64,000 nucleotides of DNA from Oscillospiraceae bacterium (GCA_029012445.1 JAQXMC010000032.1:1-64000), one strand, 5' to 3'; positions 25,505 through 33,840 are shown, counted from the stretch's first letter. Notes: generated by a model from the letters alone, not told the origin. Numbers and translations: made by a program.

Positions 25505-26428
25505 ATGCTGACTTTTTTCACTTATGTATTGTATTTTTTCTTTTACAGTGCGGTCGGCTGGCTTTTTGAAAGCACCTACTGCTCTATCGGAGAAAAAAAG
25601 CTTATAAACAGAGGCTTTTTGTTCGGCCCCATGTGTCCGATATACGGCACGGGTGCGCTGGTCATGGCCGTCCTGCTCTATAACCCGTTCCGCGACAAGC
25701 CGCTTGCGGTGTTTTTTCTCGGAATGCTGTTTTGCGACATAGTCGAATATATAACCAGTGTTCTCATGGAAAAGCTGTTCAACGCAAGATGGTGGGACTA
25801 TAAAAACGAGCTGTTCAATATCAACGGCAGAATATGCTTCAAGCATACGCTCTATTGGGGAATTGCCGCAATATTTTTTGTCAAGACGGTTCACCCCATT
25901 GTCCTGCGCCTGTTCGCCCAGATACCGCAAAACTATATTATACCTATAGCTGTCGCTGTTCTCGCCGTTTTCATAGTTGATGTTGTTTTTTCGGCGATCA
26001 AGGCGGTCGGCTTCATCAAGCTCAGGAATAAGATGACGGAGCTCAAAAAGCTCATCACCGAAAACGCAAGCGAAGCTAAAAGTCAGCTCGGCGACGCATA
26101 TTCCGCAATCAAGGCCGCAATGGAGGAAAAATACGACAACCTGGTTTATACCATCGGCGACAAATATGATGAGATCAGCAGAAAAATCGACGACGAAAAC
26201 GACAAGTTCAACTGCAAGCGCGACGATATAATCATTCAGGCTCAGCTTCTTTTAAAGCAATTTGAATCAAGGCTCAAGCCCTATTGGAAATCAAGTCAGA
26301 ACAAGAAAAAGGAAGAAAGAAAATTTCTCAACGAATACGAAAAGAAATTTAAAAAGCCTGATATCAAGTCCGTTTCTGCGGAGATCAAGCGCATATCGGA
26401 CGAAGTGAAAAAGAAAATATCCAAATAA
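25505..26428 (+). CDS. CmpB-like (PF06541) membrane protein with charged C-terminal tail
   Basis: 307 aa. The N-terminal ~170 residues have about four or five membrane segments with the family features YSAVGWLFESTYCSI, NRGFLFGPMCPIYGTGAL and GRICFKHTLYWG. It is annotated as a putative ABC transporter permease (PF06541), although no ATPase is nearby. The C-terminal ~130 residues are charged and helical (coiled-coil-like) and probably cytoplasmic. Function unknown. Confidence 0.85.
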   Translation: MLTFFTYVLYFFFYSAVGWLFESTYCSIGEKKLINRGFLFGPMCPIYGTGALVMAVLLYNPFRDKPLAVFFLGMLFCDIVEYITSVLMEKLFNARWWDYKNELFNINGRICFKHTLYWGIAAIFFVKTVHPIVLRLFAQIPQNYIIPIAVAVLAVFIVDVVFSAIKAVGFIKLRNKMTELKKLITENASEAKSQLGDAYSAIKAAMEEKYDNLVYTIGDKYDEISRKIDDENDKFNCKRDDIIIQAQLLLKQFESRLKPYWKSSQNKKKEERKFLNEYEKKFKKPDIKSVSAEIKRISDEVKKKISK

Positions 26429-26455
26429 AAACAGGTCAATTAAAACAGGTCAATT
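26428..26455. repeat. 14-bp tandem duplication
   Basis: AAAACAGGTCAATT occurs twice without a gap between the CmpB-like stop and the tetR ribosome-binding site, probably a recent replication slip. Confidence 0.85.
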
Positions 26456-26472
26456 AAACCGGAGGAAAAAAT

Positions 26473-27096
26473 ATGAAAGATCAAACTGCAAGGAAGCCCG
26501 ACATCAGAGTTCAGAAAACATTTTCAAGGCTTCTTGACACATTTTTCCAGCTCATGCACGAACAGCCATACGACAGCATTACGGTGCTCGATATCTGCAA
26601 TGAGGCTGGGGTGCACAGAGCAACATTTTATAAGCATTTCATCGACAAGCAGGATTTCGTCAACTTCTGCTTTGAGAAGAAGATTGAGTCGCTAAATCTT
26701 GACAGAGAGAGTTTTCTGCTCGGAAACTCCGAAAACACAAAAGCGGACTACATAGAGCTTTTTAAGAGAGTCGTCAATTTTGTCTATGATAACAGAGATA
26801 TTATAACAAATTTCAATGACAACACGACTTCTTCCGCCTTTGCAACGGCGCTGACAAGCTCCATAGCCGACGCGTTCGAGAAAAGGCTCAGCAGAGACGA
26901 GGCCGCCGGCGCTCATCTGATGTCCCCCGTTCCCATGCTCGCCCACTACTATGCGGGCGCAATAGTTGAAATTCTCAAGTGGTGGGCCATCGACGGCGGT
27001 CAGTACACACGCGACGATATCATCAAATTTGTCACTATCAGGTTCAGCGAGGCGCAGTTCTCCTATAAACACAGCAATCTCGTTTTTAATCAGTGA
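26473..27096 (+). CDS. TetR/AcrR family transcriptional regulator
   Basis: 207 aa. N-terminal helix-turn-helix (ITVLDICNEAGVHRATFYKHF) in the first ~60 residues, then a helical ligand-binding domain of the DhaS/TetR_C type. GGAGG precedes the ATG. The target is unknown; its own region or the neighbouring genes are candidates. Confidence 0.92.
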   Translation: MKDQTARKPDIRVQKTFSRLLDTFFQLMHEQPYDSITVLDICNEAGVHRATFYKHFIDKQDFVNFCFEKKIESLNLDRESFLLGNSENTKADYIELFKRVVNFVYDNRDIITNFNDNTTSSAFATALTSSIADAFEKRLSRDEAAGAHLMSPVPMLAHYYAGAIVEILKWWAIDGGQYTRDDIIKFVTIRFSEAQFSYKHSNLVFNQ

Positions 27097-27216
27097 TTTT
27101 TTAACGGGTACGCTCCGGTCTGAGCAAAAAGCTGAAGCGCAGTCGGAAAAGAATTTTTTGCCGGCGGAAAAAGCTTGACAAATCAAAAAGAAGATAGTAA
27201 AATCAGAAAAAAATAA

Positions 27217-27313
27217 ACAGAGTAGGCATGAGCGCGTTAAGTTCCGCCTGAACGGGGAGTTGTCAGGCGGCCGAAAAACCGGAGTTTGCGATGCTTCTGC
27301 CGCATCCCGCTGT
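27217..27313 (+). ncRNA. Tetrahydrofolate (THF, folT) riboswitch
   Basis: The folT-motif signature is present in order: P1 strand ACAG with GAGUAG, GCGUUAAGU, the GGGGAGUUG loop segment, GUUUGCGAUGC and CCGCUGU closing P1. It lies 78 bp upstream of an ECF folate transporter S-component gene, exactly where this aptamer class is found. Confidence 0.9.
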
Positions 27314-27354
27314 ATAACCAAGAAAGACCGGGCGCACCGTGTTCAAGCGTCCGT

Positions 27355-27383
27355 CCTCCCTTATGCAGTGGGCATAAAGGAGG
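27355..27383 (+). promoter_or_regulatory. RBS-sequestering hairpin (riboswitch expression platform)
   Basis: CCTCCCTTATGC (27355-27366) can pair with GCATAAAGGAGG (27372-27383) with one mismatch. The AAAGGAGG ribosome-binding site of folT lies inside the 3' arm. This suggests control at translation initiation by the upstream THF aptamer. Confidence 0.75.
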
Positions 27384-27390
27384 ATTTTTT

Positions 27391-27936
27391 ATGCCCGAAA
27401 AAAACACAAACAGAAGAAAAAAACAGCGTCCGCTCTATGAGCTAGTCAGTCTCGCCATGCTGACGGCTTTGTATGTGGTCATAAACCGCTTTTTGTCCGT
27501 CTCGGCGTGGAACATCAATATCGGCTTTGCGTTCGCCGCAACGGTGACCGCCGCCGCTATGTTCGGTATTCACGGCGGAATGATAGTCGGAGGCCTCGGA
27601 GATTTCGTCGGAGCCATGCTTTTTCCGAAAGGGGCCTATTTCCCCGGTTTCACTCTTTCGGCGGCGCTCGTCGGTCTTATCTACGGTCTTTGCCTTAAAA
27701 AGAGCAACAGCATCGGCTATGTTTTCATCGGTGCGCTTGCGTCTCAGGTCATCAGCAGTCTCATTCTCAATTCGCTGTGGGTAACCGTAATTTCCGGCGC
27801 TGAATTCAAGGCGGTTCTTATATCAAGACTTCCGCAGTTTTTCGCTATAACGGCAATTCAGCTCATCATTTCGCCGATTATAGTCAAGGTCTCTCAGACG
27901 GTGAAAAAAGAGATAGGAATAAAAGCCGCATCATAA
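27391..27936 (+). CDS. folT: Folate ECF transporter S component
   Basis: 181 aa from the ATG at 27391; the open frame extends upstream through the riboswitch, but translation starts after AAAGGAGG. Five to six membrane segments are seen, with FolT-like features (LVSLAMLTALYVVINRFLS, GGLGDFVGAMLFPKGAYFPGFTLSA). It binds folate and works with a shared energising module (EcfA/A'/T) that is not in this window. The THF riboswitch upstream supports the substrate assignment. Confidence 0.92.
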   Translation: MPEKNTNRRKKQRPLYELVSLAMLTALYVVINRFLSVSAWNINIGFAFAATVTAAAMFGIHGGMIVGGLGDFVGAMLFPKGAYFPGFTLSAALVGLIYGLCLKKSNSIGYVFIGALASQVISSLILNSLWVTVISGAEFKAVLISRLPQFFAITAIQLIISPIIVKVSQTVKKEIGIKAAS

Positions 27937-27949
27937 AACCGCCCGCGAC

Positions 27950-28061
27950 GCGGGCGGGCGAAAGGGCGGGGCTCGATGCCCCGCCCTTTCGCAAACGGAT
28001 AAGCAGAATTTCAGGCGGCGGGCGCGGCAGTCGCTTTGCGGCGAAAGTGCCCGCCGTGAAG
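27950..28061. other. GC-rich hairpins after folT
   Basis: GAAAGGGCGGGGC (27960-27972) pairs with GCCCCGCCCTTTC (27978-27990). A further GGCGGGC/GCCCGCC pairing spans about 28016-28061. No T-run follows. The rest of the gap to ispE is plain sequence with no gene seen. Confidence 0.6.
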
Positions 28062-28210
28062 CGCTGATTGGACTTGACGGTTTCTGATGCTAACGGAAAA
28101 TTTTCGCTCAGCGTCACAAAATACACGCTTTATCCACATTTGCAAAATTTCAGAAATGTTCTTGAAATACCTTTAGAAAATATTCGTGTTCATTAACGGT
28201 TTCAGCGTTA

Positions 28211-29086
28211 TCAATCCGAAAACTCACATCCGCATTTTTTAGGCTTTGTTATAAATGTCTGCTTGATTTTCAGACTGAGTTCTTCATATGCCGCCTGCGC
28301 TTCCCTCTCGCTTTCAAAAATTCCGAAAACCGACGGACCGCTTCCGCTCATGCAGGCGGCTTTAGCGCCGTGCCGTCTCATGGTGCCCTTTATATATGCC
28401 CTGTCGCAGACCTCAATCGCCTGCTCGAAAACATTGTCGCAGTGAGCGCATATTCCGTCAAGATCGCTTTCGGCGACCGCCTCGAGCATTCCGAAATTGT
28501 CGGGGTGTCTGACTCTTGAAGCCATTTCGTCGTACGCCTTATAGGCTTCGCTTGTGGGAACTGCCTGTTCCGGTTTGCAGATAACTATAAAACAATCGGG
28601 CATTTCCGGCAGCTCCGACATGATATCGCCGTATCTCTGAGCAAGTCTTGTTGAGCCGAAAAGACAAAACGGAACATCGGCTCCGACTTTCAGTCCGAGC
28701 TTCACAAGCTCCGAATAGCTCAAAGCCGTCCCGTATATTTCGTTTAAGGCGAAAATAACGGCGGCTCCGTCAGCGCTGCCACCCGCAAGACCGGCGGCGT
28801 GAGGAATACGCTTGGTAAGCTTTATCCTGAGCCCTGAGCATTTTATATTTGTCTGAATGAAAAATTTTTGCGCCGCTTTATAGGCGATATTCCTTTCATC
28901 AAGCGGCACTCCCGGCTCTTCGCACTCGATTGTGATCTTTCCGCTGACATCGGTCTCAACCTCGACGGTGTCGTGAAGATCGACAGACTGCATTATCATG
29001 AACAGGTTGTGATATCCGTTTTCAGCCTTTGAAATTATGTCAAGTATCAGATTGATTTTCGCATATGCGTTTACCTTTTTTATCAT
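28211..29086 (-). CDS. ispE: 4-diphosphocytidyl-2-C-methyl-D-erythritol kinase
   Basis: 291 aa. GHMP kinase fold with the ATP loop PHAAGLAGGSADGA (96-108), N-terminal AYAKINLILDI and a C-terminal GSGPSVFGIF motif. It catalyses the fourth step of the MEP isoprenoid pathway. The genome therefore likely uses the non-mevalonate route. Confidence 0.95.
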   Translation of the reverse strand: MIKKVNAYAKINLILDIISKAENGYHNLFMIMQSVDLHDTVEVETDVSGKITIECEEPGVPLDERNIAYKAAQKFFIQTNIKCSGLRIKLTKRIPHAAGLAGGSADGAAVIFALNEIYGTALSYSELVKLGLKVGADVPFCLFGSTRLAQRYGDIMSELPEMPDCFIVICKPEQAVPTSEAYKAYDEMASRVRHPDNFGMLEAVAESDLDGICAHCDNVFEQAIEVCDRAYIKGTMRRHGAKAACMSGSGPSVFGIFESEREAQAAYEELSLKIKQTFITKPKKCGCEFSD

Positions 29087-29100
29087 TTGACGCTCCCGTA

Positions 29101-29136
29101 AATAAAAAACTTATGTGATAATGATACCACATAAGT
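29101..29136 (-). terminator. pdaA-type gene terminator
   Basis: ACTTATGTG/CACATAAGT stem with a T-run on the minus strand, between the deacetylase gene and ispE. Confidence 0.8.
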
Positions 29137-29154
29137 CCTCATATTTCCACTGTT

Positions 29155-30171
29155 TCAGCTAAAATTATATTCGTCGAGAGCCTTAAACTCATATCCCTCG
29201 CTTCTGGCTTTGTCAATTATCTCTCCGAGAGCGTCGGCGTTATCCTGTGAAACGCTGTGAAGAAGTATCACGGCTCCCGGGTGAAGTCTCGCCATGACCG
29301 TCTTGACGGCATAGTCCTTGCCCTTGGGCGACTTCACATCCCAGTCGGCATAGGCAACCGACCAGAAAATGCTCTTATATCCCATTGAATTTATCTCATC
29401 GAGAGCACTGTCGTTATACTCTCCGGCGGGGAACCTGAAGAATTTTGCGGCGTAACCGAAATTTTCGCGAAGATAATTTTCACATTCCTCTATCTCTCTG
29501 ACCATTTTCGTTCTGTTTATCTCGGCAAAAGACGGGTGATTTGTCGAATGATTGCCGACTATGTGACCTTCGTTGATCATTCTCGCTATCAGCTCAGGCT
29601 GATCCTTTATATGGTGCAGAGTGCAGAAAAACGCCGCAGGAACGCCTTTTTCTTTCAGAATATCAAGTATCTTTGAAGAAAGGTTATTATATTCATATCC
29701 GCAGTCGAAGGTCAGATAGAGAACCTTTCCGTCGCTCTTGGTGTCGAGAGTCAGAGCGCTGTATTTATCGAATTTTTTCTGAAATTCAACAACCGTCTGA
29801 TGCGGTTTTCCGCCTGAGGCAGGACCGTGAGAGTGGGAGCATTTTTTTGTTGAAAGCCCCACTGAATTGTTCGGATCCTTGACTTCATAGGTTACCTTTT
29901 CAAGCGGTCTGAGCTTCGTCAGAGTGTCGGCGGTCGGGTCGCTCTCACCTTTTATGACAAGCGATGTTTCCTTGCTGACAGGCTCCTGCGTCGGAGCGAC
30001 TATATCATCAGACACAGGCTCTGGCTGAGCGGTCTGTGTGTTTTCGGTCGAAGAATTGCTTCTGCCGTTATCGCCTGCGCTGCCGTTTCCGACATTTCCG
30101 CAGGCGCACAGCAATAAAGAAAGCGCAGAAAATGCGCATATTAACCTTATTATTCTCATATTCTTTTTCAT
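29155..30171 (-). CDS. PdaA-like polysaccharide deacetylase lipoprotein
   Basis: 338 aa from MKKNMRIIRL at 30171, which has AAGGAG upstream; a frame start at 30213 has none. A lipoprotein signal ends in LLLCACG. After a Ser/Thr/Pro-rich linker the NodB domain starts with LYLTFDCGYEYNN and contains GNHSTNHPSF, FRFPAGEYND, IFWSVAYADW and GAVILLHSVSQDNA. The last motifs are those of PdaA, which makes muramic delta-lactam in spore cortex. Usual PdaA is secreted without a lipid anchor, so it could instead act on vegetative wall. Confidence 0.88.
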   Translation of the reverse strand: MKKNMRIIRLICAFSALSLLLCACGNVGNGSAGDNGRSNSSTENTQTAQPEPVSDDIVAPTQEPVSKETSLVIKGESDPTADTLTKLRPLEKVTYEVKDPNNSVGLSTKKCSHSHGPASGGKPHQTVVEFQKKFDKYSALTLDTKSDGKVLYLTFDCGYEYNNLSSKILDILKEKGVPAAFFCTLHHIKDQPELIARMINEGHIVGNHSTNHPSFAEINRTKMVREIEECENYLRENFGYAAKFFRFPAGEYNDSALDEINSMGYKSIFWSVAYADWDVKSPKGKDYAVKTVMARLHPGAVILLHSVSQDNADALGEIIDKARSEGYEFKALDEYNFS

Positions 30172-30209
30172 TTGAAACACTCCTTTATGTATCGGGCAGA
30201 GCCCGACGC

Positions 30210-30392
30210 TCATTTGAACATATACTGGATATCGTCCATGAAAGATTCCATTGTTTTAAAGGTCTTTGCGGCCTTCTTTTTAAGCGTTTTCTTTGTGTTT
30301 CCGCTCATCATAGTGCTGCCGATAAATGCGCCCGTTCCGCCGATAGCAAGTCCGATGCCCATTCCGGTCATGATACCTGATAATTTTTTCAT
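30210..30392 (-). CDS. Small YtxH/DUF-type membrane protein
   Basis: 60 aa: one membrane segment at the N-terminus (GIMTGMGIGLAIGGTGAFIG) followed by a Lys-rich amphipathic tail ending MDDIQYMFK. GGAGTGG precedes the start. It precedes the deacetylase gene by ~40 bp and may be co-transcribed. Function unknown. Confidence 0.7.
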   Translation of the reverse strand: MKKLSGIMTGMGIGLAIGGTGAFIGSTMMSGNTKKTLKKKAAKTFKTMESFMDDIQYMFK

Positions 30393-30486
30393 GTTGCCAC
30401 TCCGTTCAAAAAAATTTATATCAGCTTAGCTGTATAGGTCTATTTTCTCCGCAAAAGCCGGATATATTACAGTGAAAAAGCCGATA

Positions 30487-30515
30487 TTGAAATTTTTTTA
30501 TAACTGTGATATACT
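30487..30515 (+). promoter_or_regulatory. trmL promoter
   Basis: TTGAAA (30487-30492), 17-bp spacer, TATACT (30510-30515), 33 bp before the ATG. Confidence 0.6.
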
Positions 30516-30548
30516 CTCCCGGATATCTCAAAAGAAAGAAATGATCTT

Positions 30549-31043
30549 ATGGCAAAACTCAATATAGTTCTGGTCGAGCCGGAAATTCCTCAGAACACCG
30601 GCAATATCGCAAGAACCTGCGCCGCAACCGGAGCGGCTCTTCATATTGTCAGACCGATGGGCTTCAGCGTTGACGACAAATATCTGAAACGGGCCGGTCT
30701 TGATTACTGGCATCTTCTCGATCTGACTTATTATGATTCTCTTGATGACTTTTTCTCATCTGTCAAAGGCGAATTTTTTTATTTCACGACAAAAGCACTC
30801 CAAAAACACACCGATGTGAAATATCCCGAAAACTGCTATCTTTTCTTCGGGAAAGAAACCAAGGGACTGCCCGAAAAGCTGCTGAAAGAAAACCGCGACC
30901 GCTGTGTACGCATACCCATGATCGACGAGGCAAGGAGTCTGAACCTTTCGAATTCGGCGGCGATCGGCGTTTATGAGGTTCTGAGACAATGGGATTATCC
31001 GCAGCTTCTTTGCAAGGGTGAGCTGCACGATCTGAAATGGTGA
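30549..31043 (+). CDS. trmL: tRNA (cytidine/uridine-2'-O-)-methyltransferase TrmL
   Basis: 164-aa SPOUT methyltransferase of normal TrmL length. Motifs NIVLVEPEIPQNTGNIARTC at the N-terminus, LFFGKETKGLP in the middle and RSLNLSNSAAIGVYE in the C-terminal trefoil knot. It methylates the wobble ribose of tRNA-Leu isoacceptors. Confidence 0.95.
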   Translation: MAKLNIVLVEPEIPQNTGNIARTCAATGAALHIVRPMGFSVDDKYLKRAGLDYWHLLDLTYYDSLDDFFSSVKGEFFYFTTKALQKHTDVKYPENCYLFFGKETKGLPEKLLKENRDRCVRIPMIDEARSLNLSNSAAIGVYEVLRQWDYPQLLCKGELHDLKW

Positions 31044-31062
31044 ACATTTGTTCGAAAAAGTA

Positions 31063-31091
31063 TTGACAATCATTATTTCTTCAACTATAAT
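31063..31091 (+). promoter_or_regulatory. Consensus promoter of phage-type module
   Basis: TTGACA (31063-31068), 17-bp spacer, TATAAT (31086-31091): a perfect vegetative sigma-A-type consensus, just after trmL. Confidence 0.85.
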
Positions 31092-31097
31092 ATAAAT

Positions 31098-31210
31098 GTG
31101 GGCAGTGCCGGCCCGCTTAAATAACTTGACGATGACCGATAGTCGAGAAAACAGCTTTCTTGCGCTTCTGAGCGTGAGGAAGCTGTTAATTATTTTACCG
31201 TATCGAACAG
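31098..31210 (+). ncRNA. Structured leader of phage-type module
   Basis: ~110-nt leader with CTTGAC/GTCGAG pairing around 31124-31147, and AACAGCTT (31150-31157) pairing with AAGCTGTT (31180-31187), followed by a T-rich stretch. The second hairpin looks like an attenuator. No known riboswitch class was recognised. Confidence 0.5.
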
Positions 31211-31225
31211 ATGAAAGGAGAAAAC

Positions 31226-32476
31226 ATGAAATATAATTTAGACATTTCTTCACTTGAGACTCAGACCGTCGAGGTCAGACAGTTCGAGCACAATGTCACG
31301 ACCGTTAACGCCGACTTCACACCGGAGGATATACATGAGGATCTTCAGGATCTCACGCCGTGCGTTCTGCTTTCCGTCGGTGACACGGTCACCCCCGAAA
31401 ACGGACTCAGTTATATAATTACAGCTGAAAAAACGGCTATAAGCTGGGAAATCTCGCAGGAGCACACACAAAGAGCGGGAACATTTTTCGCTCAGTTCGG
31501 CTTTATCGCTCAGGACGGAACTATGAAGGCTTACACCGAAAAATTTGTTTTCAGGGTGCTGCCGTCAGTCGACTGGCAGAAAGCCGCCTTTGAATATAAG
31601 CCGGGTTTTATTGAGGCTTTCTGGAATAAAGTTGTCGCAAAAATAACCCAGAGCATTCCGACAAAGCTCAGCGAGCTTGAAAACGACGCGGCGTTTGTCA
31701 GCACACCCGACGGTTTGGCGGAATATGCTAAAACAGCGGAGGTTAACACGGCTCTCGCCGATTACGCCAAGACAACGGAGGTCAGCGCCGCCCTCACCGA
31801 TTACGCTAAGACAACGGAGGTCAGCGCCGCTCTCACCGATTACGCAAAGACAACGGAGGTCAGCGCCGCTCTCGCCGACTACGCCAAGACGGCCGACATT
31901 GAAACAATGATAGAAGAAAACAGCGCCGGAAAATGGATTCATGTCATTGACGGCTTTTTCCCCGAATCCGCGGCGACAAAATCATATAACAATATGAGAT
32001 TTGCCCCGGACTCAACAAGCACATATTCAAAAGCGGCTCTGCTTTATAAATATTCCGACGGCAGCTCCGTTGCTCTGACCGATTTCTGTCTTATGATAAC
32101 CTGCGCCGCCGATTGCCCCGTCAACGCCGATATTGAAATATCCATAAACGCCGCTTCGCCCTCCCTTGACGGCGAGACAGTTCTCAACGCTCAGGAGCTT
32201 CTCGTTTCTGGCGAAAAGGCCTTCGCCGTGATAACCGTTGAAAAGCTTTGCGGCGCCTATAAGGTCAGCTATTCAAAAACGCTCTCATCAACTTCTGTCG
32301 AGCCGGTTCAAGAAAAGACCTTCTTCACTAAGAGCATAAATTCCGAATATATTTCAAGCGTCAAGCTCGCAATAAATGTCGATTCGAACACGGCGGCAAC
32401 AACAAATTTCACTCAATATATCAACGCCGAGCTCTGGGGCGTGAAATACACTCAGCCGCAGGAGGCAGCGTCATGA
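31226..32476 (+). CDS. Phage baseplate/tail-fibre-like protein with 39-bp repeats
   Basis: 416 aa from the ATG at 31226, which follows AAAGGAG; an ATG at 31211 lies before that site. Residues ~1-125 resemble the BppU N-terminal domain of baseplate upper proteins (LETQTVEVRQFEHNVTTV). TKLSELENDAAFV is a common tail-fibre junction. Then come five copies of YAKTTEVSAALTD-type 13-residue repeats. The C-terminal ~190 residues are Ser/Ala-rich and probably a beta-structured receptor-binding part; I do not recognise it. Confidence 0.75.
   Translation: MKYNLDISSLETQTVEVRQFEHNVTTVNADFTPEDIHEDLQDLTPCVLLSVGDTVTPENGLSYIITAEKTAISWEISQEHTQRAGTFFAQFGFIAQDGTMKAYTEKFVFRVLPSVDWQKAAFEYKPGFIEAFWNKVVAKITQSIPTKLSELENDAAFVSTPDGLAEYAKTAEVNTALADYAKTTEVSAALTDYAKTTEVSAALTDYAKTTEVSAALADYAKTADIETMIEENSAGKWIHVIDGFFPESAATKSYNNMRFAPDSTSTYSKAALLYKYSDGSSVALTDFCLMITCAADCPVNADIEISINAASPSLDGETVLNAQELLVSGEKAFAVITVEKLCGAYKVSYSKTLSSTSVEPVQEKTFFTKSINSEYISSVKLAINVDSNTAATTNFTQYINAELWGVKYTQPQEAAS
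31724..31900 (+). repeat. 39-bp in-frame tandem repeats
   Basis: Five units, the last one partial, coding YAKT(A/T)EV(N/S)(T/A)AL(A/T)D. The middle units are nearly identical at DNA level, so copy number could change by slippage without breaking the frame. Confidence 0.9.
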
Positions 32477-32682
32477 CGGATTTTATAAAATCAAGGCCGT
32501 GGCTCTACAGAGCGCTAAGAACCTTCTTTCAGGCTTTTCTGAGCACAATGGCCGGTCAGCTCATGCTCGTTCGGGAAACCGGACTCGACGAAAAGCTGAT
32601 AATGTCGGTTCTCGTGTCGTCAATGGCGGCGGGACTTTCGGCGGTAATGAACTTGAATGAAGAAAACACACAGTCTCAATGA
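32473..32682 (+). CDS. Small phage holin-like protein
   Basis: 69 aa with two hydrophobic segments (ALRTFFQAFLSTMAGQLML and LIMSVLVSSMAAGLSAVMNL) and a short charged tail, like r1t-type holins. It overlaps the fibre gene stop by 4 nt (ATGA), so translation is coupled, and precedes the endolysin. Confidence 0.78.
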   Translation: MTDFIKSRPWLYRALRTFFQAFLSTMAGQLMLVRETGLDEKLIMSVLVSSMAAGLSAVMNLNEENTQSQ

Positions 32683-32715
32683 AATTAACAAAACATTATA
32701 AAGAAGGGAGATATT

Positions 32716-33402
32716 ATGTCAGTTAAAAAATATTCGCTGAAAAAAGACGGTAATATATTTCTTTCGGACCATTTTCAGGTCAGAGAGTTCAGAAGCAAGG
32801 ACGGCTCGGACAAGGTCTATATCGAATCGGGACTTATAACCTGCCTCGAAAGAGTCTTCAGGCATTTTGACTGCTCAAAAATAAACATAGTTTCAGCTTA
32901 TCGGACGGCAAGCCACGACAAGGCTGTCGGAGGCCGGGGCGCGGGCAATCATGTCAGCGGCAAAGCGGCAGACTTCGTCGCGTACGACAAAGAGGGCGAA
33001 AAAATTCCGTCAAAGGAGATTGTTCTGTATCTTGAAGATATCGGAATAAAAGGAATAGGCTATCGCTCCGGCGGCAGTGAAACGAGCACTCACATTGATG
33101 TGAATTACCGAAGCAAGAAGTGGTTCGGCGACGAGAAAAAAAGCATGACCGCTTCAATCGGGTCAAGCTTTTATGACTATTTTAATATAAAATACACCGA
33201 AAACATGGCAATCGCCACGGTCAACATCAGAAAAGAGCCGTCGCTTTCGGGAACGATCGTCGGTCTGCTCAGAATCGGCGAGAAGATAGATGTCACAAAT
33301 TGCCGGAAGATCAACAGAGACGGCTATATCTGGTGCAAGGTCGGTTTCGGCCCGACGCACTGCTGGATAGCCGACAGATATCTCAAGGAGGTCAGCAAAT
33401 GA
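32716..33402 (+). CDS. M15-family peptidase endolysin with SH3-like domain
   Basis: 228 aa. A peptidase M15 domain (~1-145) has the zinc motifs SAYRTASHDKAV, GNHVSGKAADF and STHIDVNY. An SH3-like wall-binding domain (~165-228) has MAIATVNIRKEPSLSGTIVG. It would cleave peptidoglycan stem peptides as an L,D- or D,D-carboxypeptidase/endopeptidase. No signal peptide, in line with holin-dependent export. AAGGGAG precedes the start. Confidence 0.88.
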   Translation: MSVKKYSLKKDGNIFLSDHFQVREFRSKDGSDKVYIESGLITCLERVFRHFDCSKINIVSAYRTASHDKAVGGRGAGNHVSGKAADFVAYDKEGEKIPSKEIVLYLEDIGIKGIGYRSGGSETSTHIDVNYRSKKWFGDEKKSMTASIGSSFYDYFNIKYTENMAIATVNIRKEPSLSGTIVGLLRIGEKIDVTNCRKINRDGYIWCKVGFGPTHCWIADRYLKEVSK

Positions 33403-33620
33403 GCGAGACCGTGATCGTTGCGATGATCTCTCTTATCGGCACTGTTTTCGGCTCCGGGATAGGTATTCTCGCCTCGAATAAGCTGACTGCATACCGCATT
33501 GAACAGCTTGAAAAAAAGGTTGACAAGCATAACAGCGTTGTTGAAAGGACCTATCAGCTCGAAGAAAAGATGAAAGCCGCCGATCACCGCATCGAGGATC
33601 TTGAAAAAAAGGTTTTCTAA
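33399..33620 (+). CDS. XhlA-like membrane protein of lysis module
   Basis: 73 aa: one N-terminal membrane segment (VIVAMISLIGTVFGSGIGIL) and a C-terminal coiled coil (IEQLEKKVDKHNSVVERTYQ). This is the plan of haemolysin XhlA and similar holin partners, though topology is N-terminal rather than the usual C-terminal anchor. The start at 33399 overlaps the endolysin stop by 4 nt and has AAGGAGG. A longer in-frame start at 33300 lies inside the endolysin gene. Confidence 0.75.
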   Translation: MSETVIVAMISLIGTVFGSGIGILASNKLTAYRIEQLEKKVDKHNSVVERTYQLEEKMKAADHRIEDLEKKVF

Positions 33621-33840
33621 AAGGCTGCCGAGCAAGTGCAGGTATTGTATGCGCCGGGTGAGGGGCGCGCGGTTCAGTGCGCCCCGAAGGTCCGCTCAGC
33701 AGTAACAAAAAGGGCAGGGCTTTGCCCTGCCCGCAGCTTGTCGAAAAAGCACTTTTCGACAAGCTGCGAGACTGCCGAGAAAGGATGACCGATGACATTT
33801 TCTTCGGTCGACAGGCGTACAAAGGTACTCCGAGACCGAA

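Noticed and set aside
31724..31900. CRISPR-like repeats
   Set aside because: They are in-frame 39-bp coding repeats of a fibre-like protein with no spacers.
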